Below are positions 12,436 through 23,877 of a stretch of DNA of 64,000 nucleotides, piece after piece. Position numbers and translations under genes: made by a program. The notes below the pieces were generated by a model. The model ran no database searches. It worked only from the letters and a program-made list of their open reading frames with translations, and was not told the DNA's origin. Numbering within the stretch: position 1 is the stretch's first letter; each line of letters starts with the position of its first letter. Origin of the DNA: Lineus longissimus (Eukaryota; Nemertea; Pilidiophora; Heteronemertea; Lineidae); contig NC_088315.1 of assembly GCF_910592395.1 (NCBI RefSeq), forward strand, positions 13,871,808 to 13,935,807. Reading direction: 5' to 3'.

Positions 12436-12439
12436 CTTC

Positions 12440-12703
12440 TTAGGTGGTATTTTTTTGTCATAAGATTCCCTCGATATGGGTTCTTAAGGCACACGTGAAA
12501 ACTGTTTGCAAACGAAACTAGCCTACCTACTTTAAAATTTATAAAATAGCGAAATATCGAAGATATCTTTGTTAGGTGGTATTTTTTTGTCATAAGATTC
12601 CCTCGATATGGGTTCTTAAGGCACACGTGAAAACTGTTTGCAAACGAAACTAGCCTACCTACTTTAAAATTTATAAAATAGCGAAATATCGAAGATATCT
12701 CTT
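12440..12703. repeat. 132-bp tandem duplication
   Basis: Two adjacent, virtually identical 132-bp copies beginning TTAGGTGGTATTTTTTTGTC (12440 and 12572). The high identity points to a recent duplication. Confidence 0.95.
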
Positions 12704-13329
12704 TGCTCGGATTTGGCGCATCACCGAATTTCTCCGTCAGAGGACAAAGTACACATCAATTGACGACGCGGCGCAAAGACCATCCCTTGATCATGACCTA
12801 ATTATTATTATTAATTTCTCTTTTGGGCGACTCCCATGAATAATCCTAATTAAAGCATTCAAAATTTGTCACTGTCTACATTATGTAAATTACCAAGATA
12901 GCGTCTGGTCGCAGATCAACCAATCAGATTGTAGCCTCCACATGAATCATGTGATCAAATAAATTGAAAAGGGCATTGTTGTCTAGCGGCTGTGTGCAAG
13001 GACCATGTTGACATTTTACTTTCTGCAACTGGACAAAAGTCGTCTGTCAATCGACGGCTCAGAACCAGCAACGTATCCATCTCACTTCCATGCTCAGAAC
13101 TAACCCTACAGTAATTAGCTCATAGTCGGAATATACCCCTTCAAAAGTAATCTTCAAATGGTTGATTATAAAATTTTAAAAATCATTAAGGCCTTAATAA
13201 TAAACCATTACCTTGTCTCCATCTCTCACACTCACTCAAACAGATAATAAACAAAGCGGTCTTCAAATTGATCGACCAGGTCAATTACTAGTATAACATT
13301 AAATGCAATATGCCTACTAATAGTTGTCT
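12704..13329. other. Stretch without recognisable genes
   Basis: AT-rich sequence with no coding signal or clear repeat structure. Confidence 0.4.
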
Positions 13330-13891
13330 TTAAATTATCATCTGGAAATGTCTACCAACAAAGCCACGTCGAGTAGAACAGGAATTAGTCGCCGTTGAAT
13401 CTGCAGGATTTTTCAAATTAGTTATTGTCGTCTGCTAGCGCTGTCCGCCATGGTTACCTTTGTCACTGTCGTTACTGTACAAGTGTAACCATAGCGGGCA
13501 GTCATGGCAGTGCATGAAAGTAACCATAGCGGACAGTCTACCGTCTTTTATTACATTTTAAGACAATTTATCGAACACTTTGACCCAAAAGCTTGTGATC
13601 ATATTTGCCAATTCTGGTGTAGGGCACATACAATAATCTTTACAACCAATGCAGATATGGGAGAAATAAGCGCAATTCGTACCCTGAATAACGCACAGTA
13701 CTCCAAAAATAGTATTTTCTCTTTTTATACAGGACAGCTACAACGATAGAAACCTATTAACGCATGTGTTAAAATTATCATCTAGAAATATCTACCACGA
13801 AATCCACGTCGAATGCCATTTGACAGGAATTATTATTCGCCGTCGAATCGGCCTGAGTTTTCAAATTTGTTATCGTCGTCAGCTAGCGCTG
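13330..13891 (+). repeat. Diverged ~120-bp direct repeats flanking 325 bp
   Basis: The segment 13330-13444 (AAATTATCATCTGGAAATG ... GCTAGCGCTGT) recurs at 13769-13891 (AAATTATCATCTAGAAATA ... GCTAGCGCTGT) with many substitutions. The 325-bp interior contains a smaller duplicated motif, GTAACCATAGCGG. This could be an old tandem array or a small LTR-like or TRIM-like remnant. No primer-binding site or polypurine tract was evident. Confidence 0.6.
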
Positions 13892-13899
13892 TTGTAACC

Positions 13900-16800
13900 A
13901 TCGGTGGACAGTGCCTTGCTGACACCGTCCCAATCCCCACACTGAACAGTGTCCCTTCAAAATATTGCTCATAAAAGAGCTGGCGTACACATGGACCCGT
14001 ATATTTGTTGATTTAAAGACGAAGCCGGTAACATCATCGACCTTCAGCCAATTAAGTGTCGCAAAGTCATTGTCTATGGAAATATTGAGCTTGTATACAT
14101 TGAATGGCATCGAATAACAATGCGCATCATATTTCTTGAATGTTCAGAAACTGTTTAGGGTGAAGGTGAATTGTGTGCATTGGGCCATGAAATGCTCAGA
14201 GTAGTCCATGCGATCATTCTCCAAAACAAACATGATATTGCCTTTCATTCAGATCAAGCAGTACACCGATTCGTTTGGGGTATATTCCCGTCTTTCACCA
14301 GCAAGACTTGCAAAGTCAGGTCAGTCATCAACAGCGACAGCAATTTGCCAAAATATCGCGCGTTTGTATTGGTCGCACGGCACTGGTGGAATCGAATCCG
14401 TATTCATATTACATTATTGATACGAATAGGGGCCTACGTTGTCACGTAAGTTGGGGTTTTCTCAAATCACTTTTCTATACTTTTCAACCTACGTCGATGT
14501 CTATTAGTATACATATATGTTTTGCTATAAGTTGCGGATCTCAAACTCTCTATTAATCTTAACTAAGAATATTATCGCAGTTTTCGACCTGCCGCCCCTC
14601 CCCTACCTCCGCCGACAAAAAAGTTTAATATTTCTATTGGCGCCTTCTGCAAGTACGAAATTATTCATGATGACGTAATATTTGAGGTAGTAAATCACAT
14701 TAGGATGGGCTATGAGTTTTGTCGGTGCAATTGCTGCCAAATTTATGAACTTTGAATAAAGAATGAACGTTTACGTGCGGTGCTCCGGAGACTTACATTT
14801 TTTACCAAACCATGGGGGATTTGGGAGAAGTATGACTTTCTGGCATATTTCGACCTCCAATCAAGATCACTTATCGATCTTTATTACAGTCGCCACAACA
14901 GAAATCGTACCAAAAAAAATTTGATTGGAAAAACAAACATAAATGTTATTATTTCTCAACAGAATTACTTTTCGCGAATGACAAAAAAGAGGCGTGATTC
15001 TTTACAATAAGCTTGAAATTACTTGATATGATGCAAGACTACGTGTATAATATAATGGGTCCTTTACGGTGGTTTTTGAACATCCAATTGATGGAAATAT
15101 TGCAAGTTTGAACGCAATCAACACAAATGAATATGAACTGGTGATTTGAGGTGCGAATTTGATGCAAGACATGTTTATGTAGTGTTTGATCTTCATCCTG
15201 TGTCTTTTTTTATTTTGTTTCGACTTTTTCGTGGCAATAATGAAATAGCAACAAAAAGAGTACAGTGCATTATTCCTCAAATCAAAACAGCCAGTTTTGA
15301 TCATTCAATTCATATATCAAAACGCAACATGATAATAACGTCACTTTCCTCTGAAATTGAAACATCACATTTAGAATACAAATGAAGTTCCGAAAAACAG
15401 CTCCCTACCTTAAATGTCAATTTCAGGAACGTCCACAATTTGAACAAGATATCCCGAGTGATGGTTTTAGCAGTTATTTCCTTTACGTTAGTACTCGGCT
15501 CAGTGTATCAACGGGAGAGTTTACAAGATGCTACCCTATGAGAGAGCTGTGCATCAGCGAGAGAGAATTCCCGATTCGCGACTGCAGCGATATCGGTACC
15601 AGGCGAGGGATGATGGAACTGCCGACATGCTGCAGCCACCAGTTGATACCAGACGCCAACATTTCATTATCTCTTTCACATCACTACTGCCACTGAACAT
15701 GTCTTGTTAACTTTATTCTCTCTTTTTTTCTGCAACTGCTTTCTATTTTGTTCTTATCATGGGGCCTCGGCATGAAAGGGGTTCCCCCGAAACGAACTTT
15801 TTGGCCCTGCTGATAAAATACATATATACTGGCAGATATTTGGGATGTCTGTCCAAGACAAATATGGTTGCACGTTTCGTCATGCAATATCTCAATTGTC
15901 CCCAATTCTTTGGAAATTTTTAGGACCAAGTTCAGATACAAAGAATGGTGAAATTTGAGTGGTTGAACCCTGTGACCTCGAAAAGTAGGGTCAACAAACT
16001 TTGTAATATTAGTACATCCGCCATAAACTTTTCGGTTCTACATGTAGCTTCAAATATTTTGACTTTAAAATTGCCAAACACTGCTTCCAAGATGACCACC
16101 CTGAGTATAAAGATTATCGGGAAAACGTAGTATATTCGACTCCAGCCCCAGCGGTTACGAAACGTGCTCCGCTTACCATTGTAACAAATATCGGAAGAAG
16201 CGGTGGCAACTCGTGCGTAACGCTTCCAAGATCAGGTCACTTTATCGTTTGACTTTGCGTCACCTTTTCCTTTAGGTCACTGTATCGGTTGATTTTGTGT
16301 CACTTATTTGGTTAAAGGATTTATTCCTAACTGTCGGTATTGGGTGTCTCATAAAAACAGCATGGTGGAGGTAAAGTGTTGGCCAAACCCAAGGCGTAGC
16401 AGACCATTTTTATGCATCTATGTTTTTTTCCCAAAATGCTTATGATAAATATTGCGGTTCAAACAATTTGATACTTTGATACACAATTTTATACTGTGGC
16501 TGATTCTGTCCAGTTTCGGAGCAAATTCCGCTAAATGGCCATGGCCCCTCGATCCTCTTCCACCACAAATCGTCACCGGAGATGTTTTCCCCGAAATGCT
16601 CTGCTATACATCTTTTATTTGGCGTCATGTGACATTTATGCCGAATTAGCTTGACTTCAACCTGTCTTTCATACCGAATCTACCGAAATGGACTTAGACT
16701 TGATCAACATGAGGTTATCTGAGAATGACCATTGGATTACGTACGATGTCGCGGTTTAGGACTTGTCATTATTGATCATAGAATCCAATAAACACGAAGA

Positions 16801-17105
16801 TAATTGAAAATATCTGACTTTATTCTTCCACGTTGTCTCCGCCCTGCTTAGCAGCCTAACCCGAGTGCCACGTGTACAATTCATAAAAACTAAAAAGTGC
16901 CTTCGCAGGTTGTCACAAAATATAAAGTAAAACAATCCAGGTACCGTTTCGTCCTGGAAATTATGCATTTTAATCTTTACCCATCAACATTACCCATCCG
17001 CTTGGCCAGATTCATACACCAAAGAGGATCAATAAAATATATTTCATCATCCACAAACAGTCATTACTAAAATTCAAATGCAAAATCTCAACTGAAATCG
17101 ACTTC
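13900..17105. other. Stretch without recognisable genes
   Basis: Only short overlapping frames are present (for example 14171-14556 and 15382-15710), none with family features. A 40-bp tandem duplication lies at 16234-16313. Confidence 0.4.
16234..16313. repeat. 40-bp tandem duplication (diverged)
   Basis: Two copies of a 40-bp unit beginning AGGTCACT(T/G)TATCG, with about seven differences between them. Confidence 0.75.
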
Positions 17106-17110
17106 AGGCT

Positions 17111-17940
17111 AAAGGCCTGTGTTCACTGGACACATTTTAGGATACAAGTGGACACAACACAAGTGGATACACGATGTTTCCAAAAATGTCAATAGTGTAC
17201 ACCGGGTAAAAATTTTCTCGACACATTTGTGTCCACTTGTTGCAAATAAATTGAAATGCTATTATTTGGACACATGTTTCCAAATCTATCCAAGTTCTGA
17301 CCAATCAGAAATCAGCTTCAAGTCAGCTGATCTACCTGTAGTCATATGACTTGGACAAGATTGCAGCCACCATGGATTGGAGATTAAGTACAATAGAAGA
17401 GCTCATAAAGGTTTTGGGAGGGTTGTCCCTGTTTATGGGACACCAAGTCAAAATTAGATAAGGACAAGAACCTGAAGAAAGATGACAACGACAGTAGGAT
17501 TGCCAGAAATTGGACGGTCAACTAAGAAACCATTGCCAGGAAAAAGAACAAGTAAGAAAAGGCAAATCGAGGACAGGGAAAATAATCTTCCTGAGAGAGC
17601 CGCAGTGGCCATTGAAAAGGCTACCAGGGATGGAGAAGAAAATGTCCCAAGCAATAATGGGGATGATATCTTTGGCCAATATGTTGCATCTGAGTTGAAG
17701 ACTGTAACAGATGAAAGGATACAAAAACTCCAACAACAAACTTTTTCCTCTTTGTAGGAGCCATTTTTCTTCAGGAAATATGCTTTCCCGCTCATTTTCT
17801 GAACCCATCTAGCAACAAGTATCCAAACATATATCCAAACTTGTTACCTAGTGTATACAAGGCCTATTTTGTGTGTCTGGTTGTGTCCACTTGTGTTGTG
17901 TCCTGTTGTTTCCTGAAATGTTGCCAGTGTACATGTAGCT
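17111..17940 (+). mobile_element. ~830-bp TIR element with remnant accessory gene
   Basis: The left end (AAAGGCCTGTGTTCACTGG, then AAGTGGACACAACACAAGTG near 17147) and the right end (ACTTGTGTTGTGTCCTG near 17891, then CCAGTGTACATG) are imperfect inverted repeats of about 60 bp. The interior carries an ATG-initiated pseudogene resembling the MADF/BESS-type accessory protein of PIF/Harbinger elements. No transposase is present, so this looks like an internally deleted derivative. The target duplication is not clear. Confidence 0.55.
17372..17757 (+). pseudogene. MADF/BESS-like transposon accessory protein remnant
   Basis: An ATG in a favourable context (CCACCATGG) opens a frame beginning MDWRLSTIEELIKVL, which resembles the start of a MADF/Myb-like DNA-binding domain. 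The frame breaks, and a neighbouring frame continues with KLDKDKNLKKDD, again MADF-like. The open frame at 17482-17757 ends in DDIFGQYVASELKTV, which resembles the BESS-type C-terminal motif of these proteins. The middle of a normal MADF domain is missing. The gene lies wholly between the inverted ends of the surrounding element. Known MADF-BESS accessory proteins work with the PIF/Harbinger transposase in DNA binding; that role is inferred here, and this copy is dead. No splice sites were considered necessary. Confidence 0.5.
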
Positions 17941-19190
17941 TTAAGCTCAAAACTGAAATACTCAAATTTGGTTGTCTGTCCAATACAGACAAAATTATGA
18001 AAATCAAAGGTAACCAACTGGCTATGCTTAGCAATAAACAAACATTAAAATCACTCAGTAACTTTATAGTACTAAAATTCAAATAAATGCAATCCTTTGG
18101 CAAAACACTTTACTCGTGTGGATATTTCCTCAGTGGTGGTTTATAGTCTTGACAGGAACAACAGTCTCAAGATCCTGCACTGTTCTTGTTCAGCTGAAAA
18201 GTCGGCAAGCAATTTGAGGATCACTCGGCATCTTGCCAAAGTCTCAGGAATCAAGTATTATTGATCACATACCATATGAAAATCCCCCATCATGATCAAT
18301 TAGAATGAATGACTGTTTCACAAGTGCCCAAATTGTCCTCGGGACGTGACATCATGTAACTCCCATAATGGGAATTATTGCTGCTATCATTTTATCGATT
18401 TCTTTTGAAGGAAATTACGAAGTATGATTTGATTTTCGTGAAGATTCGTTTGAAATCTAAAAATGTTCTTTTTTTTTTATGGTAAACGAATCTTCGAAAA
18501 ACTAGGTATACTCAATATTTTCAAAATGGAGAGAAACATTGAAAATTGGACTTAACATTTTTATGTATACTTATTTTACCCAAAAAAATAATCATTTTTT
18601 TCCGAAAACGCCAAAACTGACTTACGTTAGTCAGTTCTGACCATGTTAGTCATTGTTAAACAGGTTTTCCCAAACACTGTGGGTGGTCCCACAACCGTTG
18701 TTGAACCAAGTTCTCAGAGGAGAACTGTTTTCAAAATCCAATGAAAGCTGGAATATTTTAAGATACCTGATATCTTTCCAAGTTACAACTTAGGACAGAC
18801 TGATTTGTCATTGTTTTCTCCTTTTGCTACTCCTGAATTTCCTTAGAATCCACCTACATTTATAAGCTCCTTATCTCCAGGATTGATTCTGGACGATGAA
18901 TGGGTCAGGATGTCTTAGATTTTTTTTATAAAAACTATAAGATCCCACATCTCTAAAAGCACTTTAGAAGGCCTTTTGTCCTTAGCTAGACCCCTGTATG
19001 TTATCACAATCGGTATCCAAAACCAAATTGGAAACAAATTTCACTCAATGATCATGGAATTTCCCGTCTTTCACTACACTGGGGTAAAAGTTGCAGATCC
19101 TCAATGAGCGTTAGTTTGACTCAGGATCACGGTACATCGTCTTTCGCTTGACCTTTGAAGCTGCTACCGCCGTTGTCATTTGGACCTTTT
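17941..19190. other. Stretch without recognisable genes
   Basis: AT-rich sequence with a single small hairpin (18437-18500). No coding signal is seen until the retroelement remnant begins near 19196. Confidence 0.4.
18437..18500. repeat. 64-bp inverted repeat
   Basis: GAAGATTCGTTT and AAACGAATCTTC form 12-bp perfect arms around a T-rich loop. Probably a MITE remnant. Confidence 0.6.
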
Positions 19191-19195
19191 GAGCT

Positions 19196-19792
19196 GCTAT
19201 TGCTGTCTTAATCTTTACCTTTTGGTGCATTCTTCTTCACCTCGACCTCTAGAGTAGGTGTCGCTGTTGCTGTCTCACCATTTATAAACTCCAAGGGGCA
19301 GAGTTTGTGAACAGGTCAGGTAAATTTATCATCTGCTGTCTTCACCTTTACCGCCCTGACGAGTCCGTCTTCACCTGGATATGTCTCGGTAATACGTCCG
19401 AGCCGCCACTGACCACGGGGTGTTCTCTCGGAGATGATGACCACGACGACGCCAACATTCAAATTGTCTTTGTGGAACAGTCACTTCTGTCGGTTCTGAA
19501 ATAGCGGAAGTAACTCTTTCTGCCAACGTTGCCAGTAGTGTCTTAAAAGAAACTGGATGTGTCTCCATCACCGTCTTGGGTTGTGTCTCAGTTCGTCCGT
19601 GGTGGGTGACTCCAACTCTTCTCCGAGTAGGCCATGGAGGAAATAGCCTTGCGTCAATGGTAGGTTGTCGTCTACATCGCTGCCTGCTGGGGTGAGGGGT
19701 CTGGAGTTCAACAATCCCTCGGCTTCCACGACAAAGGTGTGAAATTCTTCGTCCGTCAATTCAACTCCGTGAACTACACCCCGTAAACTTTT
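19196..19792 (-). pseudogene. BEL/Pao pol, integrase C-terminus
   Basis: Read on the minus strand from 19792 down, the sequence encodes KSLRGVVHGVELTDEEF, EGLLNSRPLTPAG and LPLTQGYFLHG, then after a frame break WQRWQKELLPLFQNRQK, then TPRGQWRLGRITETYPGEDG, and after an in-frame TGA PVHKLCPLE. These are the successive conserved blocks of the BEL/Pao integrase C-terminal half and the very end of its polyprotein. The integrase catalytic core, RT, protease and gag of a BEL element are absent. The 5' edge abuts Ty3/Gypsy RT sequence at about 19790. Several stops and at least two frameshifts show it is inactive. Confidence 0.85.
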
Positions 19793-20292
19793 TGCCAATA
19801 TCCGGAAGTGGCGTCAAATTCTGCGAACACGTTCGTGTTAAGCATTTTAGCTACAACCGATTCCGGTGTGTTCATTGGGTAGTGGTGGCAACGAATAGCT
19901 TTCTTAAGCTCTCTTGCGGATATGAGCACACACGTACTTTCCTATTTTTCTTCATGACCGATGTCATCTGACTCACCCATTCTGTGGCTTCAGTTTCTGG
20001 CATAACTACACCAATATCGACCATGCGAGTTCGTCTTTCACCTTGTCGCTGATTTTGTGCGGAACGTTGCGCGCTGTTAATTGTATGTACCAGAGTCACA
20101 TTTGGGTCGACATCGATATCATACTCTTGATTTTTGAGACAGCAAAGGCCTTCAAGAAGATCCTTGTTTTTATCATGTAGCACCATAGCGCGTTTGCTTG
20201 GTGTGTGGGCAGTCTTCGGCGGTTTTGACAGATTATCAGCATTCTTGGCTTGTTTGGGCACAGGGGAACCTGTTCCTACCTCTAGCACTCAG
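19793..20292 (-). pseudogene. Ty3/Gypsy reverse transcriptase, N-terminal part
   Basis: The minus-strand frame 20288-19872 contains EYDIDVDPNVTLVHTI and MVDIGVVMPETEATEWV followed by RKVRVCSYPQ, the start of a Ty3/Gypsy RT domain. After a one-base frameshift near 19890 the next frame gives IRCHHYPMNTPESVVAKML and FAEFDATSGYWQ, which includes the first catalytic aspartate block of RT. The domain stops abruptly after WQ, and the next sequence is BEL/Pao integrase. The RT active-site YxDD motif, RNase H and gypsy integrase are missing. The best match in style is the Mag/CsRn1-like branch, but that is from memory and tentative. Confidence 0.85.
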
Positions 20293-20294
20293 CG

Positions 20295-20596
20295 AATCAG
20301 GCCTAGTCGATCAAATGTATCTTTGCCTAATATGAGGGTTACCTTTTCCTTCACAACCTGAAATGTAACAGATCGATTAACCTTTTTACCAGATATCTTT
20401 GTTCAGCAGTCCAAAATCATGTGCCTTTTTGGCTTTATGGTATGATTGTATGATTTCAGCCTGACAGTGCTTGGTTTTAATAATTTCATCTTTTGACATG
20501 AGGTCAATGATGTATTTGACGGGATGATGTCGATTTGGGATCCAGAGTCAAAGTTAAAAATGACTAGAAAAACATCGACAAGACATTCGTGTGTCC
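20295..20596 (-). pseudogene. Ty3/Gypsy retropepsin (protease) remnant
   Basis: Between the gag and RT segments, the minus strand encodes FNFDSGSQIDIIPSN, where DSG takes the place of the usual D(T/S)G active-site triplet of retroviral-type aspartic proteases. It is followed by KPSTVRLKSYNHTI and, further on, KVTLILGKDTFDRLGLI, matching the C-terminal ILG-type block. One in-frame stop lies between them. Position and order (gag, then protease, then RT) fit a single pol polyprotein. Confidence 0.75.
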
Positions 20597-20599
20597 ATT

Positions 20600-21503
20600 C
20601 CTCACAATTTTCGGTTAAGAGTATACAGTAGCGATACAGCGTTCACCTATTTCCCAGAATTCGTATGTTTCGTAAGGGTTGTCTTACTCCTTTTCGATTG
20701 CTTTCACGTCCCCATGAACCTCGTCCACGGCTTCTGCCACGTCCCCTTTGGTGACTTCGATAGTTCGAGGAGCTGTGCCAGTCACTGGAGATGCTGCTTT
20801 TGCATTTCAAAGCAAAATGGTTCGGCTTGGAGCACTTGGCCCACGTTTTTCCTTTTACTGGATATTTTCCATACTTGTGTTCGTATGGACAGCATGGGCA
20901 GTGGTGTTTGCTTCTGGCAATTGGGATTTCTGCTTTACTCTGCCCATTGCATGATCTGCTGTAGCACTACTCGAGCTGGCCTGCCCGAGAGTCTTCATTT
21001 GGTCCGCATTCAATTCGGCGATTTTGCAAGTGTCCACGGCTAATTTAAGAGTAAGCTTCTTTACTCTCAGTAGGCTTTCACGGACTTTGGCGTCACGATT
21101 CTATCTCTGAGAAATTCTCCCCTAAATCGTTTGGGAGTTCACAGTCTGTCATTAGCGTTCAGAGTGCAGTCAGATAGTCTGTGAAACTTTCTGTGGCCTT
21201 TTGCCGACGACTATTGAACAAGTATATATCTCGTGTTATGTTCTTTTGAGGTTCACAGTAAACTGCAAAACGTTGAGTGACAGGTTTTATCTTTGCCCTG
21301 TCACCTGTATTAGCGAATTCGAGTTTTTCGAATACTTTCTGGGCCGCTACACCGGCCACATGTAGAAATTTTACAACCTGGACGTTTTCGTCCTTTTTGT
21401 ACAGTTCTCCAACTTGGGAAAACATTCCCCAAGATTCGCATAAGTCTTTCCAATTCTGTACCACATTCCTCTCGAACGAGAATTGTGGATTTATCAACGA
21501 AAT
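20600..21503 (-). pseudogene. Ty3/Gypsy gag with zinc knuckle
   Basis: The minus-strand frame 21497-21159 encodes a capsid-like region (FERNVVQNWKDLCESW, VKFLHVAGVAAQKVFEKL, QRFAVYCEPQKNITRDIYLF) typical of Ty3/Gypsy gag. After stops and frameshifts, about 20945-20810 carries a nucleocapsid-like cysteine/histidine region with GKTWAKCSKPNHFALKC, the second half of the characteristic gag zinc knuckle. A basic RGRGRSRGRG tract follows near 20750. The start is 5' of 21497, close to the candidate primer-binding site, so the leader is very short. Inactive. Confidence 0.8.
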
Positions 21504-21512
21504 CTGACACCA
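21504..21512 (-). promoter_or_regulatory. Candidate primer-binding site (tRNA-Leu type)
   Basis: On the minus strand TGGTGTCAG lies immediately next to the candidate LTR and just before gag. It is complementary to the common 3' end of tRNA-Leu (CTGACACCA). Only nine bases match; the bases that follow do not extend it. Confidence 0.5.
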
Positions 21513-21619
21513 TGTGGTATTTTAGAGACAAACAAGGAGACTGCATCGTGATTACATAACATTATTAGTACAAACCCTAGTCACGGTGGCAGCAACTGAC
21601 GGTGACACAGGGTGTTACA
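21513..21619 (-). mobile_element. Candidate 5' LTR of the Ty3/Gypsy element
   Basis: On the minus strand this ~107-bp segment begins TGTAACACCCTGTGTC and ends AATACCACA, giving TGT...ACA termini, and it directly abuts the primer-binding site. No matching 3' LTR is visible, as expected if the 3' half of the element was replaced by BEL/Pao sequence. The outer boundary is a guess based on the TG...CA rule. Confidence 0.4.
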
Positions 21620-22970
21620 TAATCAATGAACGATTGATGGCAATACATTACAAACATTACAATTTATTATAACAATAGAGCGTGTTCACGCATGGCCAAG
21701 TATAGAACGTTCGCGACTACTTCTCTGGACACTGAGTCTTTCAGGGAGGATTTTCGAAAAAGTAATAAGTACCACTGGATGGAAACGCAAGAAACGCCAT
21801 TGTTAACATAAACGTATCAACATACAATGTATTTAAGTGGCCACGTTTCATGGTGATTTGATCAATTACTTTACAATCTTATGTAAAAATTGAAAATTCC
21901 GTAATTCTAAAGTTGAGATCGTTATGTTTATTACTTTATGGCTAAATGAATTCTAACTACCTGCGTGTATGTAGTTCTTACAGCAATTCATATTGTCTGA
22001 TTGCAATTGCTAGTATAAGACAGGTGTTTGGTGTTCCTGGTATCTACCGCTTTCATCTTCATTTTTAAAACATAAAGAAAGGAGTCGTGTTTGCCTCTAA
22101 CCAGTTAGTTCTTGTTGAAGGCAAAGTGACATCCAGTGTGGTATTATTGCCAGTAACGTCGTCGTCGAATCTGGTTCACTAACTGCACATCGTTGTTTCT
22201 TTTGAGTCAAATCTTCATGCATTCACATCTTTATCTCTCTGTATGAGCAATTCCGCTATCTCCCGATATCATTTTTTGAAGAGTCATATCACATGGCTAA
22301 ATTCGAACAATATAGCTTATCATGAATCAATCGCTTTGCAGCTTCTTTCGATTGCAAAATCGGGCAACAGTCCCTGCAAAAACAAAAAAGTGTCTCTTTT
22401 TATGCAAGGTGTTAAAAAATATTGCCTTTTGAAAGTTCAATTGATTTCCCTACTTTCCGAAAAAAGTGAGGTGAAATTGTGTGACGCATGGTAAAGCTTC
22501 AGAAGAGTGAGTGTTGGTGCATCTGCAATATAATAGCTTCAAAAGATAACGAATTTCCACCATGATATGCATTTACTTTCAATGTCACATATTTGAGGCA
22601 GAACTTCTTGCAATATATTCAAGGTGATACGAGCTTTGCAACTATTGGCTACATCTTCATCAAATCGCATGCTGATCCACCGTCGCTGTGCGTATATCCA
22701 TCTATCACCGCCGATAACTCCCCCCTGTTCGGCCGTCAGAAGGGCTGTTACTTTATCGGTAAGCTCCCTGCATTCCCTTCCTTTCCCACGCGGCCATGTC
22801 GCGACAACACTAACATTACACTCACCCGTGGTCGTCGCACGAGACACGCACTGAAAGCCATCATAATTGAAGACCAGGCGGTTCCAGAGATGCTGTCTTG
22901 ACCCGAGTGCACAGTGCATGTTGTATAGAAGAAGGGTAACCCGATCCTGAGGTTGGCACTATCAATCAAT
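21620..22970. other. Stretch without recognisable genes
   Basis: The longest frame (22539-22919, minus, 126 residues) overlaps two plus-strand frames and shows no family features. No element boundaries seen. Confidence 0.4.
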
Positions 22971-22974
22971 TCAG

Positions 22975-23745
22975 GCCGTCATTCAATTACTTTGGGTCGA
23001 GCAATTTGATGTTCCACCTGTCAATCAAGTGCCATAGAGCACCTGTATAGTTATTTTTCGATCCGTTTTTTAAAATTTTAAGCCGATAAAGATCATAGTC
23101 TGAATTGATATTTCCATCAGTTGGTGCGCGGTAGAAGAGGCTTAGGGCATATGGAAGCAGGATTGTTGGCGAATTCATCACTATGCGTTGCGCAGTAAGT
23201 GACTCTCAAGCAATGATTTTTCATTTTACCTGGCATTTCTTTAATTTTACATTACTTGAATGCCCATCACAATATCAAAATGAAATTTACACACACTAAG
23301 GAAAACATTTACATTTAAGAAATCCATGAAGTTTCATGAGGACCAGCTGGGTGCCTTCTGAGATACAGCGCTCTGAAGCTTAGAATAACATTTGGTCTCA
23401 ATTAACGATAGTATCGTTGTGATATTTAGACACTGCATATTTGGACACATCCTTTCAATTCTGTCATAAATCAAAAACTATCAAGCCTATCTTAAGCAAA
23501 ATTAAGAAAAGAACAATCAGGACCTGTTCACCAAATCGCATTGCCATAGACTTAACATAGTAGTTTTTAACCATAAATGATATATATAAATGGGAAGCCA
23601 GGTTCCCAAAAAACAACATATCCATGTACGTCTATATATTTCACCTTCTTGACCTTCGAGTGAGTCAAAAACGCCATTTGTAATTTTGTTTAATCGGGTC
23701 AACTTGAATTTCGGCGCCTTCTCTTTTATCCATCCAATATAAAAG
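22975..23745 (+). mobile_element. 1.1-kb TIR repeat family, copy 3
   Basis: Same family as 3310-4415 and 4860-6060. Matching landmarks are TGATATTTCCATCAGT (23107), GAGGCTTAGGGCATATGG (23136), GTGCCTTCTGAGATACAG (23351), TTTAGACACTGCATATTTGG (23424), CATTGCCATAGACTTA (23540) and a right end TTCGGCGCC followed by TTTATCCATCCAATATA (23712-23743). It lacks the TTAA insertion of copy 1 and the LINE of copy 2 and so serves as the empty-site reference for both. Its left end is less clear. Confidence 0.6.
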
Positions 23746-23877
23746 AACCTACATACATTTACATTTTTTTAAGCTATGAGATCATACTTTGTCAAGCTAT
23801 ATTTGACCCAACACCTACTTTCTATATGTTTATGTAAAGATATCAAACTTGAAAACTATGCACAATGTGATACAAAT

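Noticed and set aside
20134-21043. Plus-strand frames of 75-150 residues
   Set aside because: Shadows of the minus-strand Gypsy protease and gag, where the conserved blocks are found.
22539-22919. 126-residue minus-strand frame
   Set aside because: Overlaps two plus-strand frames, no family features, no splice context.
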